A stretch of DNA of 64,000 nt from Opeltia flavorubescens (taxonomy: Eukaryota; Ascomycota; Lecanoromycetes; Teloschistales; Teloschistaceae), in assembly GCA_000442125.1 (NCBI GenBank), contig KE546969.1:1488001-1552000 (forward strand), read 5' to 3'. Positions 1 through 10,380 of the stretch are shown here, in pieces. Each line of letters opens with the position of its first letter. Position 1 is the first letter of the stretch. The notes beneath the pieces were generated by a model. It made no database searches, was not told the origin of the DNA, and worked only from the letters and a program-made list of their open reading frames with translations. The translations under genes were made by a program, and so were the position numbers.

Positions 1-335
1 CTTTAGTGGCGGCCAAGGCGAAGATGAAATATCTTATGTCCGCTATAGTAGGCTTTAGTATGTTCCATGTGGTAAGATAATTGCAAGAAGATATTACCTG
101 AGCCAATATACGCGAGAGTCTCGAATGAAATACTTTTTCCAAAGGTCTGTTCTAGCCAGCGTGCCACACGGTTAATAGTTCTAGCGAGAGTGCCGTAGGT
201 TATCTCATGCATTCCATCTTTGAAGTCTGTTGACTTAGGGACTAGCGCATTTATATCATCCGGCCTTTCACGAGATCGATCGTCGATCACGTTCGGCAGC
301 AATCTATGGCCATAAGGAATTTCCGCAGTCTTCAT
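1..335 (-). CDS. NRPS-like adenylate-forming enzyme, N-terminal fragment (runs off the window)
   Basis: The ATG at 335 opens a protein whose first residues match the start of fungal NRPS-like adenylation enzymes (adenylate-forming reductases): a HRLLPNVID segment, then ISYGTLAR-type and ETLAYIG motifs. A 55 nt intron at 43-97 (donor GTAATA, acceptor CTATAG) restores the frame, and the protein continues as LAYIGSADIRYFIFALAATK, the usual follow-on. Without splicing the frame drifts and the motif is lost, which supports the intron. Only about 90 residues are inside the window, so the carrier and reductase/thioesterase domains cannot be checked. The family activates an acid as its AMP ester, often in secondary metabolism. 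A TATATAA lies about 105 nt upstream. It could be part of a full NRPS; the N-terminal position of the A domain favours NRPS-like. Confidence 0.7.
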
Positions 336-440
336 AGCGAGATAAGGTGATAGTGTCCAATTTCAACAGACAGATATTGATATGAAAGTAGTTGAAGAGT
401 CTCTTGAGAAATCGAAAGGAAGCGACGCAAACGATCAGAC

Positions 441-447
441 TTATATA
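441..447 (-). promoter_or_regulatory. TATA-like element upstream of the NRPS-like gene
   Basis: TATATAA on the minus strand, about 105 nt upstream of the ATG at 335. The spacing fits a fungal core promoter, but the motif is short and could be chance. Confidence 0.3.
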
Positions 448-1300
448 GTCCATGTGGAACAGTCGGCATGCTGTTGTCCGAGACAGAAAATGTCGCATTG
501 GTAAGAGCCTCGCGTTTAGTCGAAGTATCGACGACATTTTCGTCACTGACATGAGATAGAGTGCCCCCAATAGGAAAACGGTTGATACGGCAATCTTTTA
601 CCTCGAGACTTAAAGGAGCAATCTGAGATCGTGATTTCCAATGCCTCGGCAACAGCCCTTATGATGTCAGTTTTGATACAGAAACCTTGATGTAGATAGA
701 GAAAAGGCTGCAAGATGACTCGATGAGAAGGTCATGGGCCACGAAAACTCGAAGCAGTTCATGACGAAGTAAGCTGCTTGTGTGCTAGAAATACGGAATA
801 TCGGTTGATTCTCCCGCAGTACGAGCCGTACCGTCCCGACCTAACCGAATGTGTGTAACATGGGGTCGGCTTTAGGTGTCACCGACTGGCCGACGTCGGA
901 GTAATCGCACCATATATCTCCTACAGGATTAGTAGCCTCGGTATATTGCCATTATCATTTGTCACAACACCACCATGGTCTTGGAGCGATATCGCTTACT
1001 GTAAGGTGCTTCATCAGCGAGCCGGCAACAAACGCCTACCTCAGTGCTCTTGAATGTTGGGAAATGTAAACCAATTAGCTAAAACGGCTGTATTGCAGAC
1101 ACACAGAATAACTTCGGTTTCCAGATCACCGTCCTCAGCATATTTGTGATTTCAGACATGCGCCAGGCGTGTTGCAATCTTTTCGTCATCATGCAGATGA
1201 GGGATGGATAACCGTACAGTCGGTATCTAATGAAAACTTTTCCGTCTCATTCTTTCTTCGGTGGCTGCATTTGGCTCTTTTCGTTATCAGCACCTACTTT
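448..1300. other. Intergenic, no gene supported
   Basis: Presumed upstream region of the NRPS-like gene. Several 60-110 codon frames are open, but none shows a recognisable motif or a plausible ATG with splice context. A near-palindrome, CCGACTGGCCGACGTCGG, lies at about 883-900. Confidence 0.5.
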
Positions 1301-1301
1301 C

Positions 1302-1778
1302 TCAACCGGATATCGTGTCTCGGCTGACGATGTAATTGCATTCGACCCGAGACCCTAAGCCTATCGACCTGGAGTAGAGGAAGGGGGAACATGTCGCGCG
1401 AACATTCGCGTCGACGCATAGCAGTCTACACAATGTAAGCTTTTTAGACAAGCTATTGTTGCTTGTCACAAAGGCAATAACCCAGCATTTCATACTGTAT
1501 ATGTTGTCGATGGCGATTGTCGGATCCTCTCGTACTTGTTGATGCAGTCTGGACCTCGATAAACCGGATGCTATAATATTGTAGTAGATGATGTGTCGCT
1601 TTTTCCTGTGGCCGGGAGAGGCATCTGGGCAGTTTTTGCGAGAACTTCCCACTGTGACTCTACCCTCTGCAAATACAAATGAATGATTGTCACACAGGGA
1701 AAAGAAGAGCCACCATAGAAAAACAAGTAGCCTGAATTTCCCTTGGGAAAAAACATTTGACGTAGCATATTGCAGCAT
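1302..1778 (-). CDS. Possible orphan secreted protein (158 aa ORF)
   Basis: One uninterrupted frame starts at the ATG at 1778 and ends in TGA at 1302. The N-terminus is signal-peptide-like: a short polar lead, then a hydrophobic run LLVFLWWLFFSL, then small residues before EGR. The mature part is basic and contains several cysteines. I recognise no family. An open frame of this length can occur by chance and no intron or promoter evidence supports it, so this is only a candidate. It lies in a gene-poor stretch next to the NRPS-like gene. Confidence 0.22.
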   Translation of the reverse strand: MLQYATSNVFSQGKFRLLVFLWWLFFSLCDNHSFVFAEGRVTVGSSRKNCPDASPGHRKKRHIIYYNIIASGLSRSRLHQQVREDPTIAIDNIYSMKCWVIAFVTSNNSLSKKLTLCRLLCVDANVRATCSPFLYSRSIGLGSRVECNYIVSRDTISG

Positions 1779-1872
1779 AAGACTCACATGTTGCTTTCAC
1801 TGCACGTTCAGAAGTGAAAGCCTCGTCACCTTGTGTGATTGAATGTCTGAGTCAACAACCAAATATTTTGCA

Positions 1873-1879
1873 TATAAAA
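1873..1879 (+). promoter_or_regulatory. TATA-like box
   Basis: TATAAAA, about 72 nt upstream of the ATG at 1951. It is reported because it is the main evidence that the small gene candidate there is transcribed. Confidence 0.3.
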
Positions 1880-1950
1880 GTGTGAAATTCTTTGCACCAT
1901 TAAAGTAAGGACTGATCTCCTACCTCATCTCATACTACCAGACTACCAAG

Positions 1951-2340
1951 ATGCTCGACCAGCAAGCCACTTCCGCCAAACCTCTGCAACGAGCTGATTG
2001 GATCCTTGACCGAACCAAGAATTTGCGGAGCAGGTACGTTCTGCACTGCTTGCCTTGAAGGAGAGAGAGAGAGCTCACTAGGACTTATAGGCCTCAGCGT
2101 TCTTCTAGCACTGCAACTCACGCAGGTAGTTCATCTAACAAAGCAACTTCCCTCCAGTATGGATGACCCTCTTAACCGTAATCGTTCTCAAATGAATTCA
2201 ATCTGCTCATTCACAAACAGATCAAGAACATCCCCAACGGCGGTACTAAAGGGATCATCGCAGCCAAAGGCGGAGCACAAATAGACAACTCAATATGTCA
2301 CCCTCGACGGCAAATGCTTGGTGATAGTATTCGATGCCAT
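1951..2340 (+). CDS. Possible small spliced gene, product unknown
   Basis: A TATAAAA at 1873-1879 lies about 72 nt before an ATG at 1951 that follows a pyrimidine-rich CTACCAAG leader. The first exon (1951-2033) is followed by a strong donor GTACGT at 2034. A second possible intron, 2178-2220 (43 nt, ending CACAAACAG), lies between stretches with coding-like texture that would include the short string KNIPNGGTKGI. I could not find one acceptor for the first intron that makes everything consistent with a convincing branch point, so the 3' boundary given here is arbitrary. No family is recognised. It may be a remnant. Confidence 0.18.
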
Positions 2341-2810
2341 TGGATAAATCGGAACATCGAAGGGGGCGTGAGCGGGGGCTGGTGGGTTGCTAGTCTGCAG
2401 CATGTAGCTTGCTGAGTTTAATGAGATTTTTCATGTTTACTTCCCAATGGTCCTAGTCGCCAGCCTGAAGCGCTGTCGTAGGACCCGAGGTTGCTTTCAA
2501 GCTCTGTTCCTCAGTCTATAATCAATTTGTGTTCACCTTGAAGGCGGGTTTCTATTCTGTCTGCACTTTTTGTGAAATTAATTCCGCGAGTCAATGTAAA
2601 CATAAGGGTTACCAATTTGATTCCATCACTTGATAACATTGGCATGTCTGCTTGAGGAGGTTTGAAATTCTGATGTATTTAGAGCTAGCGAGCTAGCACT
2701 CTTAGCCGCCGCATTAGCTTCCAAGTGGAGTCTTGGCCCACGCACTTGGTACTGCATAAGGTTCTTCTTAAACTTTGCGACTTTGCTCACCAACTGAATT
2801 GCATCATACA
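2341..2810. other. Intergenic, upstream region of the NOP13-like gene
   Basis: No gene supported. It holds the presumed promoter and leader of the RNA-binding protein gene that begins at 2811. Confidence 0.5.
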
Positions 2811-4118
2811 ATGCCGCTTATCGAAGATTCGACATCACTCATGATGCCCTCACTGACTAAAGCCAGTAGTTCGGAGCATTTGGAAGATCTGCCGAACCCC
2901 TCCAAAAAACGCAAGAGAGTCACGGACGCAGCGGAGGAAATCGAGGTCGACGTCAACGCACCAGAACCTCCATCCAAGAAAGCACTACGGAAAGCCAAAA
3001 AGCATAAACTCCCAGGAGGGGCCACTTCTGCTTCCAATCTTACAGAAGGTGAGGAGGTGGCTGATACTGCACCTCGGAAAGAGGAGAGCAGCACTGAGAA
3101 AACCATCTCATCCAAGCGATCAGAACATGGGATCTGGATCGGCAATTTGTCCTTCAATATCTCCAAAGCCGATCTACAAACCTTCCTCACTAAAGATACT
3201 ACGATTACCGAGTCTGTCATAACGAGAATCCACATGCCACCCCCCAGTAACACCTCTGAACAGCGACAGAAGATAAAGCCCCATAACAAAGGCTTCGCCT
3301 ATGTTGATTTCTCCAATCAAGAAGCCGTCACCGAGGCAGTCACCTTGAGTGAAACTCTACTCTCTGGCCGAAAGGTTCTCATCAAAGATTCACACGACTT
3401 CGAGGGAAGGCCGGAGAAAAGCGATGATCTCAACCAGAACGGTGCGCGGGCGTCTGCAGTGGGAACAAAAAGGCCACCCAGCAAGAAGATTTTTGTGGGA
3501 AATCTACCATTTCAAACGGAAAAAGCTCATCTGGAAGAGCATTTTTCGCCGTGTGGGAACATAGTGGATGTGCATGTGGCCTCTTTTGAAGATTCGGGGA
3601 AATGTAAGGGATATGCCTGGGTTACGTTTGATGATACTGCAGCAGCAGAAGCGGCTTTGAGGGGCTGGGTTATTTCACAATCTGAAGATACTGACACTGA
3701 TGAGGATGAAGAAGAGCAAGGGAACGGCGAAGACATGGATACTTCAAAGAAGGCGAAAAATAAGAAGAGGAAGCCACAAAAACCCCGTAAGAGATGGGTC
3801 AACAATTTTTGGGGCCGGCTGTTGAGAATGGAATTTGCAGAAGAAGCAACGGTGAGATATAAGAAGCGCTTTGGGAAGAATGCACCCAAGACCTCCCAGG
3901 AAAACGGGGTAGCTAACCCACAGCCTTCCGACGAAGGTGTTGTCACGGAGACAGCAGACTCTAAACTTAACGCGCGAACGATGCCAGCTCAAGGTCCACC
4001 ACGCGCACAGAAGAAAGTAGATGCCCGTACCATCAAGCCGGGTGCCGCCCTCGCCGCAGCACCTCGCTTGACTGGCGGTATTGTTGCAAGTCAGGGCAAG
4101 AAAATCACGTTTGAATGA
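2811..4118 (+). CDS. NOP13: NOP13-like nucleolar RNA-binding protein (two RRMs)
   Basis: Single-exon gene encoding 435 aa. The start is the first in-frame ATG (2811); upstream in-frame codons are non-ATG. The N-terminus has basic nuclear or nucleolar signals (KKRKR at about residue 33, then KKALRKAKKHK). RRM1 (about 106-200) has RNP2-like IWIGNLSF and RNP1-like KGFAYVDF. RRM2 (about 226-300) has IFVGNLPF and KGYAWVTF. An acidic stretch and a KKAKNKKRKPQKPRKRW block follow. The layout matches yeast Nop13 and related nucleolar proteins tied to pre-ribosome particles. Nop12 is the main alternative; the order of charged blocks fits Nop13 better. Role in ribosome biogenesis is inferred from family. 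Confidence 0.85.
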   Translation: MPLIEDSTSLMMPSLTKASSSEHLEDLPNPSKKRKRVTDAAEEIEVDVNAPEPPSKKALRKAKKHKLPGGATSASNLTEGEEVADTAPRKEESSTEKTISSKRSEHGIWIGNLSFNISKADLQTFLTKDTTITESVITRIHMPPPSNTSEQRQKIKPHNKGFAYVDFSNQEAVTEAVTLSETLLSGRKVLIKDSHDFEGRPEKSDDLNQNGARASAVGTKRPPSKKIFVGNLPFQTEKAHLEEHFSPCGNIVDVHVASFEDSGKCKGYAWVTFDDTAAAEAALRGWVISQSEDTDTDEDEEEQGNGEDMDTSKKAKNKKRKPQKPRKRWVNNFWGRLLRMEFAEEATVRYKKRFGKNAPKTSQENGVANPQPSDEGVVTETADSKLNARTMPAQGPPRAQKKVDARTIKPGAALAAAPRLTGGIVASQGKKITFE

Positions 4119-4532
4119 AGTTTTCGCGGTTGCCAACCAAAAAATCCATTATCGGTTTAGCATTGGGCGGATAAGACCCCGTGAAAGTATCGAGTCGACT
4201 CTATATTCAGGCTTGGCCCTTATAATGCTGGACTATAGAAATCTGGTAGTAGTAGAGGTGCAGACGGTCACGTGGCTTAATATTCATAAAGTCACGCTCA
4301 TATGGCTAAATGGACCGATCTTTAGCTTTGTGTGTTGAGTGTTTGTCCCTGGGATTTCTTCAGATTGATTAAGAAAGTACGACCTTGGTAGCAATGTATG
4401 ACAGTGTGTGTAAGTCGAGTGATTGTAGGAGCCTTCGTGTTGCTAGAGAGGTTTTCGGTGCCGAAGAGCTGAACGACATCCGAGTTTCGACCAGGCCATC
4501 TAGACATCCCTTATCTCCTTACCTTCCTAGAC

Positions 4533-6166
4533 ATGCCTGTGAAGTCGCGAGGTAAAGCAGCACCAACCGCCAAAAATCAAGATGCTTCGCCACCTCCAAA
4601 ATGGCCTCCTCTAAAACCTCTCATCCCGAGATCTAATCTCCATCTCGAGACACTGCTTGAGGACCAAATCATAATCATCCGTAATTTCTTCACCTCATCT
4701 CTTTGTAAAAACTACGTATCATTCCTGTCTTCCTTGCCGCTCGTGACGACACCCAAGCAACCCAACAAAGGCGATGCTGTTCGAGTCAATGATCGCTTCC
4801 AAGTCGACGATGCTGCTTTCGCGGAGCAATTGTGGAAGACAGCCGGTCTACATGACATACTCACTAGGATTAATGCTGAGGATCCTGAACACCAGCGAGA
4901 TTTAACGGAGCTTTGGGGTGGTCAAGTTTGCGGCTTGAATCCTAGGATCCGCATATATCGATATTCGAGTGGTCAATTTTTTGCTCAACATTGTAGGTGC
5001 TTAATGCTCATTCTTGCTCATTTACCTTTTCCAACCTGTCGACTAGTGTTTGTGTAGCATATGATCCTTTTGCTCTTGATTTGTTTTCCTTGCGATCGAT
5101 TCTCTGGGCTCGTATATTATCAAAGAGTTGCTCCTCCCTTTAATTTCGTCGGTGGAATCAACTGCAAAGACAGCTGTGTCACTACCTATTCACCAGCAAC
5201 TTTTCTAGGAGTCAGTTTTTGTTACCTTCATACTGATAAAGATGTGGGAAGCCCTTCTTTCAATACTGGTCTACTATATTTTGACCAACTTCTGGCGCCA
5301 TGAAAGGGAACACGGAAATGAAGATGTTGAAGACTTCGACGATGAGGATGTTGAAGAGCCCGGTTGGCTCCAGTCCATCGTCGTCTTACCTCTTCTCTAC
5401 ATTGTGGGCAACTACCTCCTTCAACAGAGCCCATTGACCGATCTTGATATTCGTCTGAGTGTGCCGAGCTTTTCACTGCCATCTTTGACGGTGGATGGGA
5501 TGATTCGAACCGATTTACTGGTCTCTATACATCATATTTTGTACTTCTATGTCGTTCTTCAAGATCTTCCCTTTTTACACGAGGATATCATACTGGCTTT
5601 TCATCGAAGGATACGACGAACTTTTCTGGAGCGACTAGGACGAGTTGGCAGGCTTAGGCTCGTCTGAAGGAGATACACACAATTGGAAAAGTGTGGAGAC
5701 CGCTGTAAGGACTTTCGCAATCGATCGCAACGATGTGTTTCATAGTTTTCCTTCTGTGTTTCCAAATTGATACGGGTCTAATACAGTGTTTCCTATATCT
5801 TCGAATGAGCAACATCGCACGGAATGGAGAATCACAGCTAATGATCGGGCAGATGATGAATCGAACGTTCTCAACCTTCCCACCTCTCCTACAACACCAG
5901 CAAGAACAACATGGACTCTTCTGATCTATTTGACCGGACCAAGTACAGGGTGTGTTGGGGGAGAAACAGTGTTTTATCCTGAGCTTGGTCCTGCGAAGAA
6001 GTTCTCTGGCAAAGAAAACGATGGAATAAACCCGATCGTAGTGGATTTGGAGGTCGGTATGGCGCTTCTCCACAAACACGGGCAGGATTGTCTGCTACAT
6101 GAAGGGAAGGAGGTCACTCAAGGGGAAAAGTGGGTGATAAGAAGTGACATTTGTGTCAAGAGATAA
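4533..6166 (+). CDS. 2-oxoglutarate/Fe(II) oxygenase (prolyl 4-hydroxylase-like), two exons with an 860 nt intron
   Basis: Exon 1 is 4533-4992 and exon 2 is 5853-6166 (257 aa). Joining at GTAGGT...GGGCAG gives QFFAQHYDES, the H-x-D iron-binding motif, with the Tyr codon split by the intron. Downstream are TTWTLLIYLTG, GGETVFYPE, the distal His in CLLHEG and the Arg in KWVIRSD that binds 2-oxoglutarate. This is the order of the prolyl 4-hydroxylase-like dioxygenase fold. There is no signal peptide, so it is probably nuclear or cytosolic; the substrate is unknown. The intron is more than ten times the local norm and contains its own ORF. An unspliced message would lack the catalytic Asp and distal His. 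Confidence 0.85.
4993..5852 (+). other. Oversized intron (860 nt)
   Basis: Flanked by GTAGGT and CAG. The neighbouring genes' introns are mostly 45-80 nt. It holds a 141-codon ORF (5242-5667) and a local duplication of ATGARGATGTTGAAG at about 5320-5357. It may be an inserted element or a nested gene. Confidence 0.6.
5242..5667 (+). CDS. Nested ORF inside the oxygenase intron, possible small membrane protein
   Basis: A true ATG at 5242 opens 141 codons. The predicted protein has a hydrophobic N-terminal segment (about residues 2-18), an acidic block with a repeated EDV motif (about 27-38), a second hydrophobic stretch (about 44-60), and an Arg-rich C-terminus. No family is recognised. It could be chance, a remnant of an inserted element, or an independent gene on the same strand as its host. 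Confidence 0.2.
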   Translation: MWEALLSILVYYILTNFWRHEREHGNEDVEDFDDEDVEEPGWLQSIVVLPLLYIVGNYLLQQSPLTDLDIRLSVPSFSLPSLTVDGMIRTDLLVSIHHILYFYVVLQDLPFLHEDIILAFHRRIRRTFLERLGRVGRLRLV

Positions 6167-6235
6167 GATTCCTGGATGTTGAATGAAAGTTCTACTCTCT
6201 ACAGACCTCATGTATAAGGACCAATTTCAAGTACT

Positions 6236-6895
6236 TCAAGCACTTTCCATTGCCTTGATCCTCTCGAAAGTCCGAACGAATTCTTCGGGTTCCTGCGCTC
6301 CTCCAATCTCATATTTACCTTGCATGGTGTAATGTGGCACGCCGCTGGTGACCCTCTTGCGCGCCTCCGTCACTTCCTCATCAACCTCCTTCCCTCCTTT
6401 GTCTGAAGCCAACCACTCGTTAACCTCCTTCTCCTCTATTCCCGCATTGACCGCTGCTGCTCTCAGTATCTCGTGGCTCGTGATATCCTCTTCTTTCTCA
6501 AAGTAGCTCTTGAACAGACTCTCCACAACCTTGTCCTGGGTCTCCTGGCCCTTGCTCCTCGCCAACTGTATCATCCGATGCGAGTCTCTCGTGTTCCCGG
6601 TCTTCCCTCCAAATTTGAAATCGATGCCCATAGGCTTACCTACAGAAGACAAGCGATCCCACATCATAGGGACCCGTTGCGCACCGAATTTGGAGAAATA
6701 GTATTCACGCTTGTCGACGCCGACCTTGGGCGCATCAGGGTTGAGATAGTACGGGTACCATGTCGTTGAGAAAGTATCAGTGGAGTCGGGATGGTTGGAC
6801 TTGTAGAGGGATATGGCGCGGTCGAGTTTGTTCTTGCCGATGAAGCACCAGGGGCATACGGTGTCCGAAGTGATCGAGATGTTGAAGTTGGTCAT
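6236..6895 (-). CDS. DsbA/FrnE-like thioredoxin-fold oxidoreductase
   Basis: Single exon, 219 aa. The start is the ATG at 6895; the in-frame codons just upstream are non-ATG. The thioredoxin-like strand NFNISITSDTVCPWCFIG carries the CPWC redox pair (Cys14 and Cys17). The GVPHYTM segment near residue 182 contains the cis-Pro loop typical of this fold. The length and the central helical region fit the DSBA-like domain family (FrnE, 2-hydroxychromene-2-carboxylate isomerase relatives). It has no signal peptide, so it is probably cytosolic. Disulfide exchange or glutathione-related isomerisation are the candidate reactions; the substrate cannot be read from sequence. Convergent with the oxygenase gene, with only 69 nt between them. 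Confidence 0.85.
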   Translation of the reverse strand: MTNFNISITSDTVCPWCFIGKNKLDRAISLYKSNHPDSTDTFSTTWYPYYLNPDAPKVGVDKREYYFSKFGAQRVPMMWDRLSSVGKPMGIDFKFGGKTGNTRDSHRMIQLARSKGQETQDKVVESLFKSYFEKEEDITSHEILRAAAVNAGIEEKEVNEWLASDKGGKEVDEEVTEARKRVTSGVPHYTMQGKYEIGGAQEPEEFVRTFERIKAMESA

Positions 6896-7600
6896 GATGC
6901 GGATCGTTGGACGGAAAGCCACGTTGTGGTGGAACTATGGTCGAGAGACGTTGAACAACTTGGTGGACGATAGATTCCCAAGGTGAATACTCTGGATCAC
7001 CCCATCATTTATTATCTTGCTTCACCCACCCATCGGAGTTGAATTATCAATGGTTTCGGGGTATTTGCAACCCCGACCGAGGGATGCAGTCACCCCGCGA
7101 AACATCAATTGCTTCGTGTGACTTTGTGAAGTCTTTTGGAGCTCTCCCTGTATCATAGGCGCTTTTGTACATTTGCTGGTGAAAGAATCGTAGTCTTCTC
7201 CGACGGATATTGAAACCATAAACGCCTCCCTTATGACAACTCAGAGTGACCAACTCGATTGCGCGATGAGAAGGAGGTTAAGCATTAGATAGGCATAGCT
7301 CCAGGCCCAAGGTTTCCTCATTGGGCTGCATAGTCGCAAGTGGAGAGGTTGATTCGTCGCTATTCGTCGCTATTTGCAGCTTGGGCTTGCCACTGGCGTC
7401 ACTTGTCTTTCGTCACGGCGTGATCTCCACCCTGGCGAATTCTTGTTGATCGCTTGAGGGTCCTTCTCCTAATCCTAAGTCCAATTTGTGAATCACGCTC
7501 GTTAAGTCTTTCCTCACGAAACCGATAAAATTTACGACCATGATGTTAGAATCAATCTCACATTCCTAAGTGAACTTGCTTCGTTCTTTATTGGTTGAAC
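6896..7600. other. Shared divergent upstream region
   Basis: A 705 nt gap between the divergent DsbA-like and kelch genes. It contains no supported gene, only short frames without motifs. A direct repeat, ATTCGTCGCTATT-like, occurs at about 7350-7375. Confidence 0.5.
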
Positions 7601-10044
7601 ATGGCGATTGAAGAATCCGATGGTTACTTCGACGATGTACCAGTTGACGTTTTGATGTCTCACTCTCAAAAGGCATACCAATCTCAACGCGCGCATCCGA
7701 ATGAATTGAATAACTCCTCCAAATCCTCGTCCTCATGTAACGCCACTTGTCTTCAGCGCCCAAGAAGATCGAAATTCACCGAACTTGATGTTGACGGAGA
7801 ACATGCATCAGTCACATTCGAGCAAACTTTTCCAGTACCGCTTTCCAGAACTTCATCATGCGGCAGCGAAGACGACGATCAGTCGCCCAGCAGCTCAGCA
7901 TTACCAGTTTTCTCTCTTCATCCACGGCTCTACATGTTGACGCTGTTGATCTTCATCGCCTTACCGTTGCTGTATGATACGCGTTGGCTTAACGTACCAG
8001 GTGCCAGCATAATCGGAGCAAGAGCTGGGGTTATATCGCGTGCAAATACTGCGGAAAGCGGACCTTCCTTGCATAAATGGGGAAAGAGGGCAGATACCAA
8101 CACAGATGTTTGCAGCCGCTTCTCTGGACAGAGTGCACTTGTGAACGGAACGATTTATGTATATGGGGGCCATTCTACTCAAGAGCCTGGACAAAAAGAG
8201 AATACCTGGACCAACGACTTTTTTACGGTCGACCTCACCAAGTCATGGGAGATCTCCGGCCCCAGTATAAGCGGTCTTCCTCAGCCATCCGGTCCACCTG
8301 CTGTGGCGAATGGCTACCTGTGGAACTCATACGATTCACTCTTCCTCTATGGAGGCATTTATTCAGATAGTCCACCCGCAGTACCTGATCCATACTCGTT
8401 GTGGGAATACCAGATCAAAGGCCAGAAATGGATCGAACATCAAAATCCAAAGACATCTGAAGGGAATAACAGTGATAGTGCCAACCAGCCCGTATTGCAA
8501 TCGGGTGAAGGGGCTGGCATCAGTATCCCTGAGTTAGGCAGAGGCTACTTCTTTTCAGGTCATTACGATCATTTTACTTCTCCTGGCTGGTCCATACAAA
8601 CAACAAGGCTCTACTTGAAGAATCTTCTCGAGTTTACTTTCCCTGGCTACAGTAATGACGGGGTTCAAGATCTAGCCGGAGGAAAGACTGCGGGCGACGA
8701 CGGTGTCTGGCGAAATATCACCCAGGGTGGCATCCAAGATACCGCCAAATTCCCAAACAGGGCTGATGGATCTCTTGTCTACGTACCGGGATTTGGCAAC
8801 CAAGGCATTCTCCTCAGTATAGGTGGTGGTACGAACGAATCCTTTGTAAGTCTGATGAACGACCTTTTTTGTCGTGTAGCAGCTAATTGTATATCTACAA
8901 GTCGCAAATGAATGTGATTGACGTATACGACATCGCCAGTTCTACCTGGTACAAACAAGCGACAAGTGGAGAGTACCCCAAGCCACGCGTCAATCCCTGT
9001 GCTGTCGCAGCCTCGGCGCCGGACGGATCCAGCACCAATGTATATGTATACGGTGGCCAGAATCTGATTCCGTACAATCAGCAGATTCAATACGACGATA
9101 TGTGGATTTTGACAGTGCCAAGCTTCACATGGGTCAAAGTTGACACAACCGGCCAATCCGTGCCACCAGCAAGAGTTGGCGCAAGTTGCAGTATCTGGGA
9201 CGGACAAATCGTTGTTGTAGGTGGTTACACTGGTCCTGACCTTAGCTGCGATACCGGCTTCTATGTTTTCTCTGCATCCGAACTTAAGTGGCAAAATAAT
9301 TTCAATGCATTGAGTGGCGGCAATACACAAAATCAACAAACCAGTCAAGAAAAGGATACAATGGCACTAAGTGGCAGCTTTGGCTACGAAGTTCCCGGCG
9401 CAGTCCAATCGGTTATTGGCGGCAACGCAAAAGGTGGTGCAACAATCACGGCTCCAGCCCTCGCTGCAACCCAAGGCCCGTTGGCGACTGGAAAAGCAGT
9501 CACCTATACCGTCACTGATAGCAGTGGCGCTGTTGTCACCCAAACCGGAACAACTTCCGTCACAGGATCCGGAAGTAGTAAAGGGGACGACGGTCCAAAC
9601 ATCGGCGCTATTGTCGCAGGTGTTGTCGCAGGCTGCTTTGCTGTCCTAGCTGCATACCTCGGCTTCTGTGCTTGGGTGTACCGCCGCCAACTTAAGTTAT
9701 ACAAAAACCACGTGGCCATGACCCAGCGTGCTGCCGCCGGAGCTCCGAACGAGAAGTCTTCTTTCCTACCTTCATCTACAGAGGGAAGCTCTGCACGAAA
9801 TGGCAAAGGCAGTCTCACGGACCAAAGCAGTGGCGCTGGAGGTACGAGCACAAGGCTTACAGGAAGTCACAGTAACGGACAAGACAGCAATGTTCCGCCG
9901 CTGCCAACCGGGGTGTGGCCGCCTGTTGGAGGGAACAGCACAGCAAACTCAAGCAATGAGGATCTACTACTGGGCCAGGAACCGAGTTTTGTGGGAGTTT
10001 TGTTGAATCCCAGAAGGAGTCTCCGGGTCATCAATCGCGACTAA
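7601..10044 (+). CDS. Kelch-repeat membrane protein with two transmembrane segments
   Basis: Exon 1 is 7601-8845, exon 2 is 8902-10044 (795 aa); the 56 nt intron has donor GTAAGT and acceptor ACAAG. An N-terminal region of about 109 residues, rich in Ser, precedes a hydrophobic anchor (about 110-126). The middle holds kelch-like blades (VYGGHST, LFLYGGIY, NVYVYGGQN, VVVGGYTG with the following W/Y). A second membrane segment follows (about 649-674), flanked by Arg/Lys on the cytosolic side, and a low-complexity tail. The beta-propeller is therefore probably lumenal or extracellular. Fungal proteins of this type are annotated as kelch or galactose-oxidase-like, but no catalytic residues are evident. 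Exact role unknown. Confidence 0.88.
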
Positions 10045-10380
10045 CAAGGGTCGAAGAGGAGGATTTACATATCGGCTTCGCTTGCAGAACGCAAGTGGTA
10101 ATTCTTGAAACTTCGGCAAATATATGGGCCGTGTCGTTTTTGGAGTGAGGTTGTAAATACGAGGTCTGCTGTTTCACGCATGGGAATACCATTTTGCCGT
10201 TTGGAAGATGGCGTTAATTGGACGCTGCCAGTATATATACATAGGATGAAAAGTCCTCTGAGACGTACAATACATAAGAGATCATATCAAATATCGACAT
10301 TCCCCAGTTCTGGTATCCAATTTTTGGAACGGTGTTATTTCGAACCTGAATATACTAGTATATCACGCAGTGCAGATTGT
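10045..10380. other. 3' intergenic between convergent genes
   Basis: Trailer region shared by the kelch and nitrilase genes. No gene is seen. Confidence 0.5.

Noticed and set aside
332-652. Minus-strand 106-codon frame just upstream of the NRPS-like start
   Set aside because: It has no adenylation-family motifs, and its 3' end overlaps the well-placed ATG at 335; treated as promoter sequence with a chance frame.
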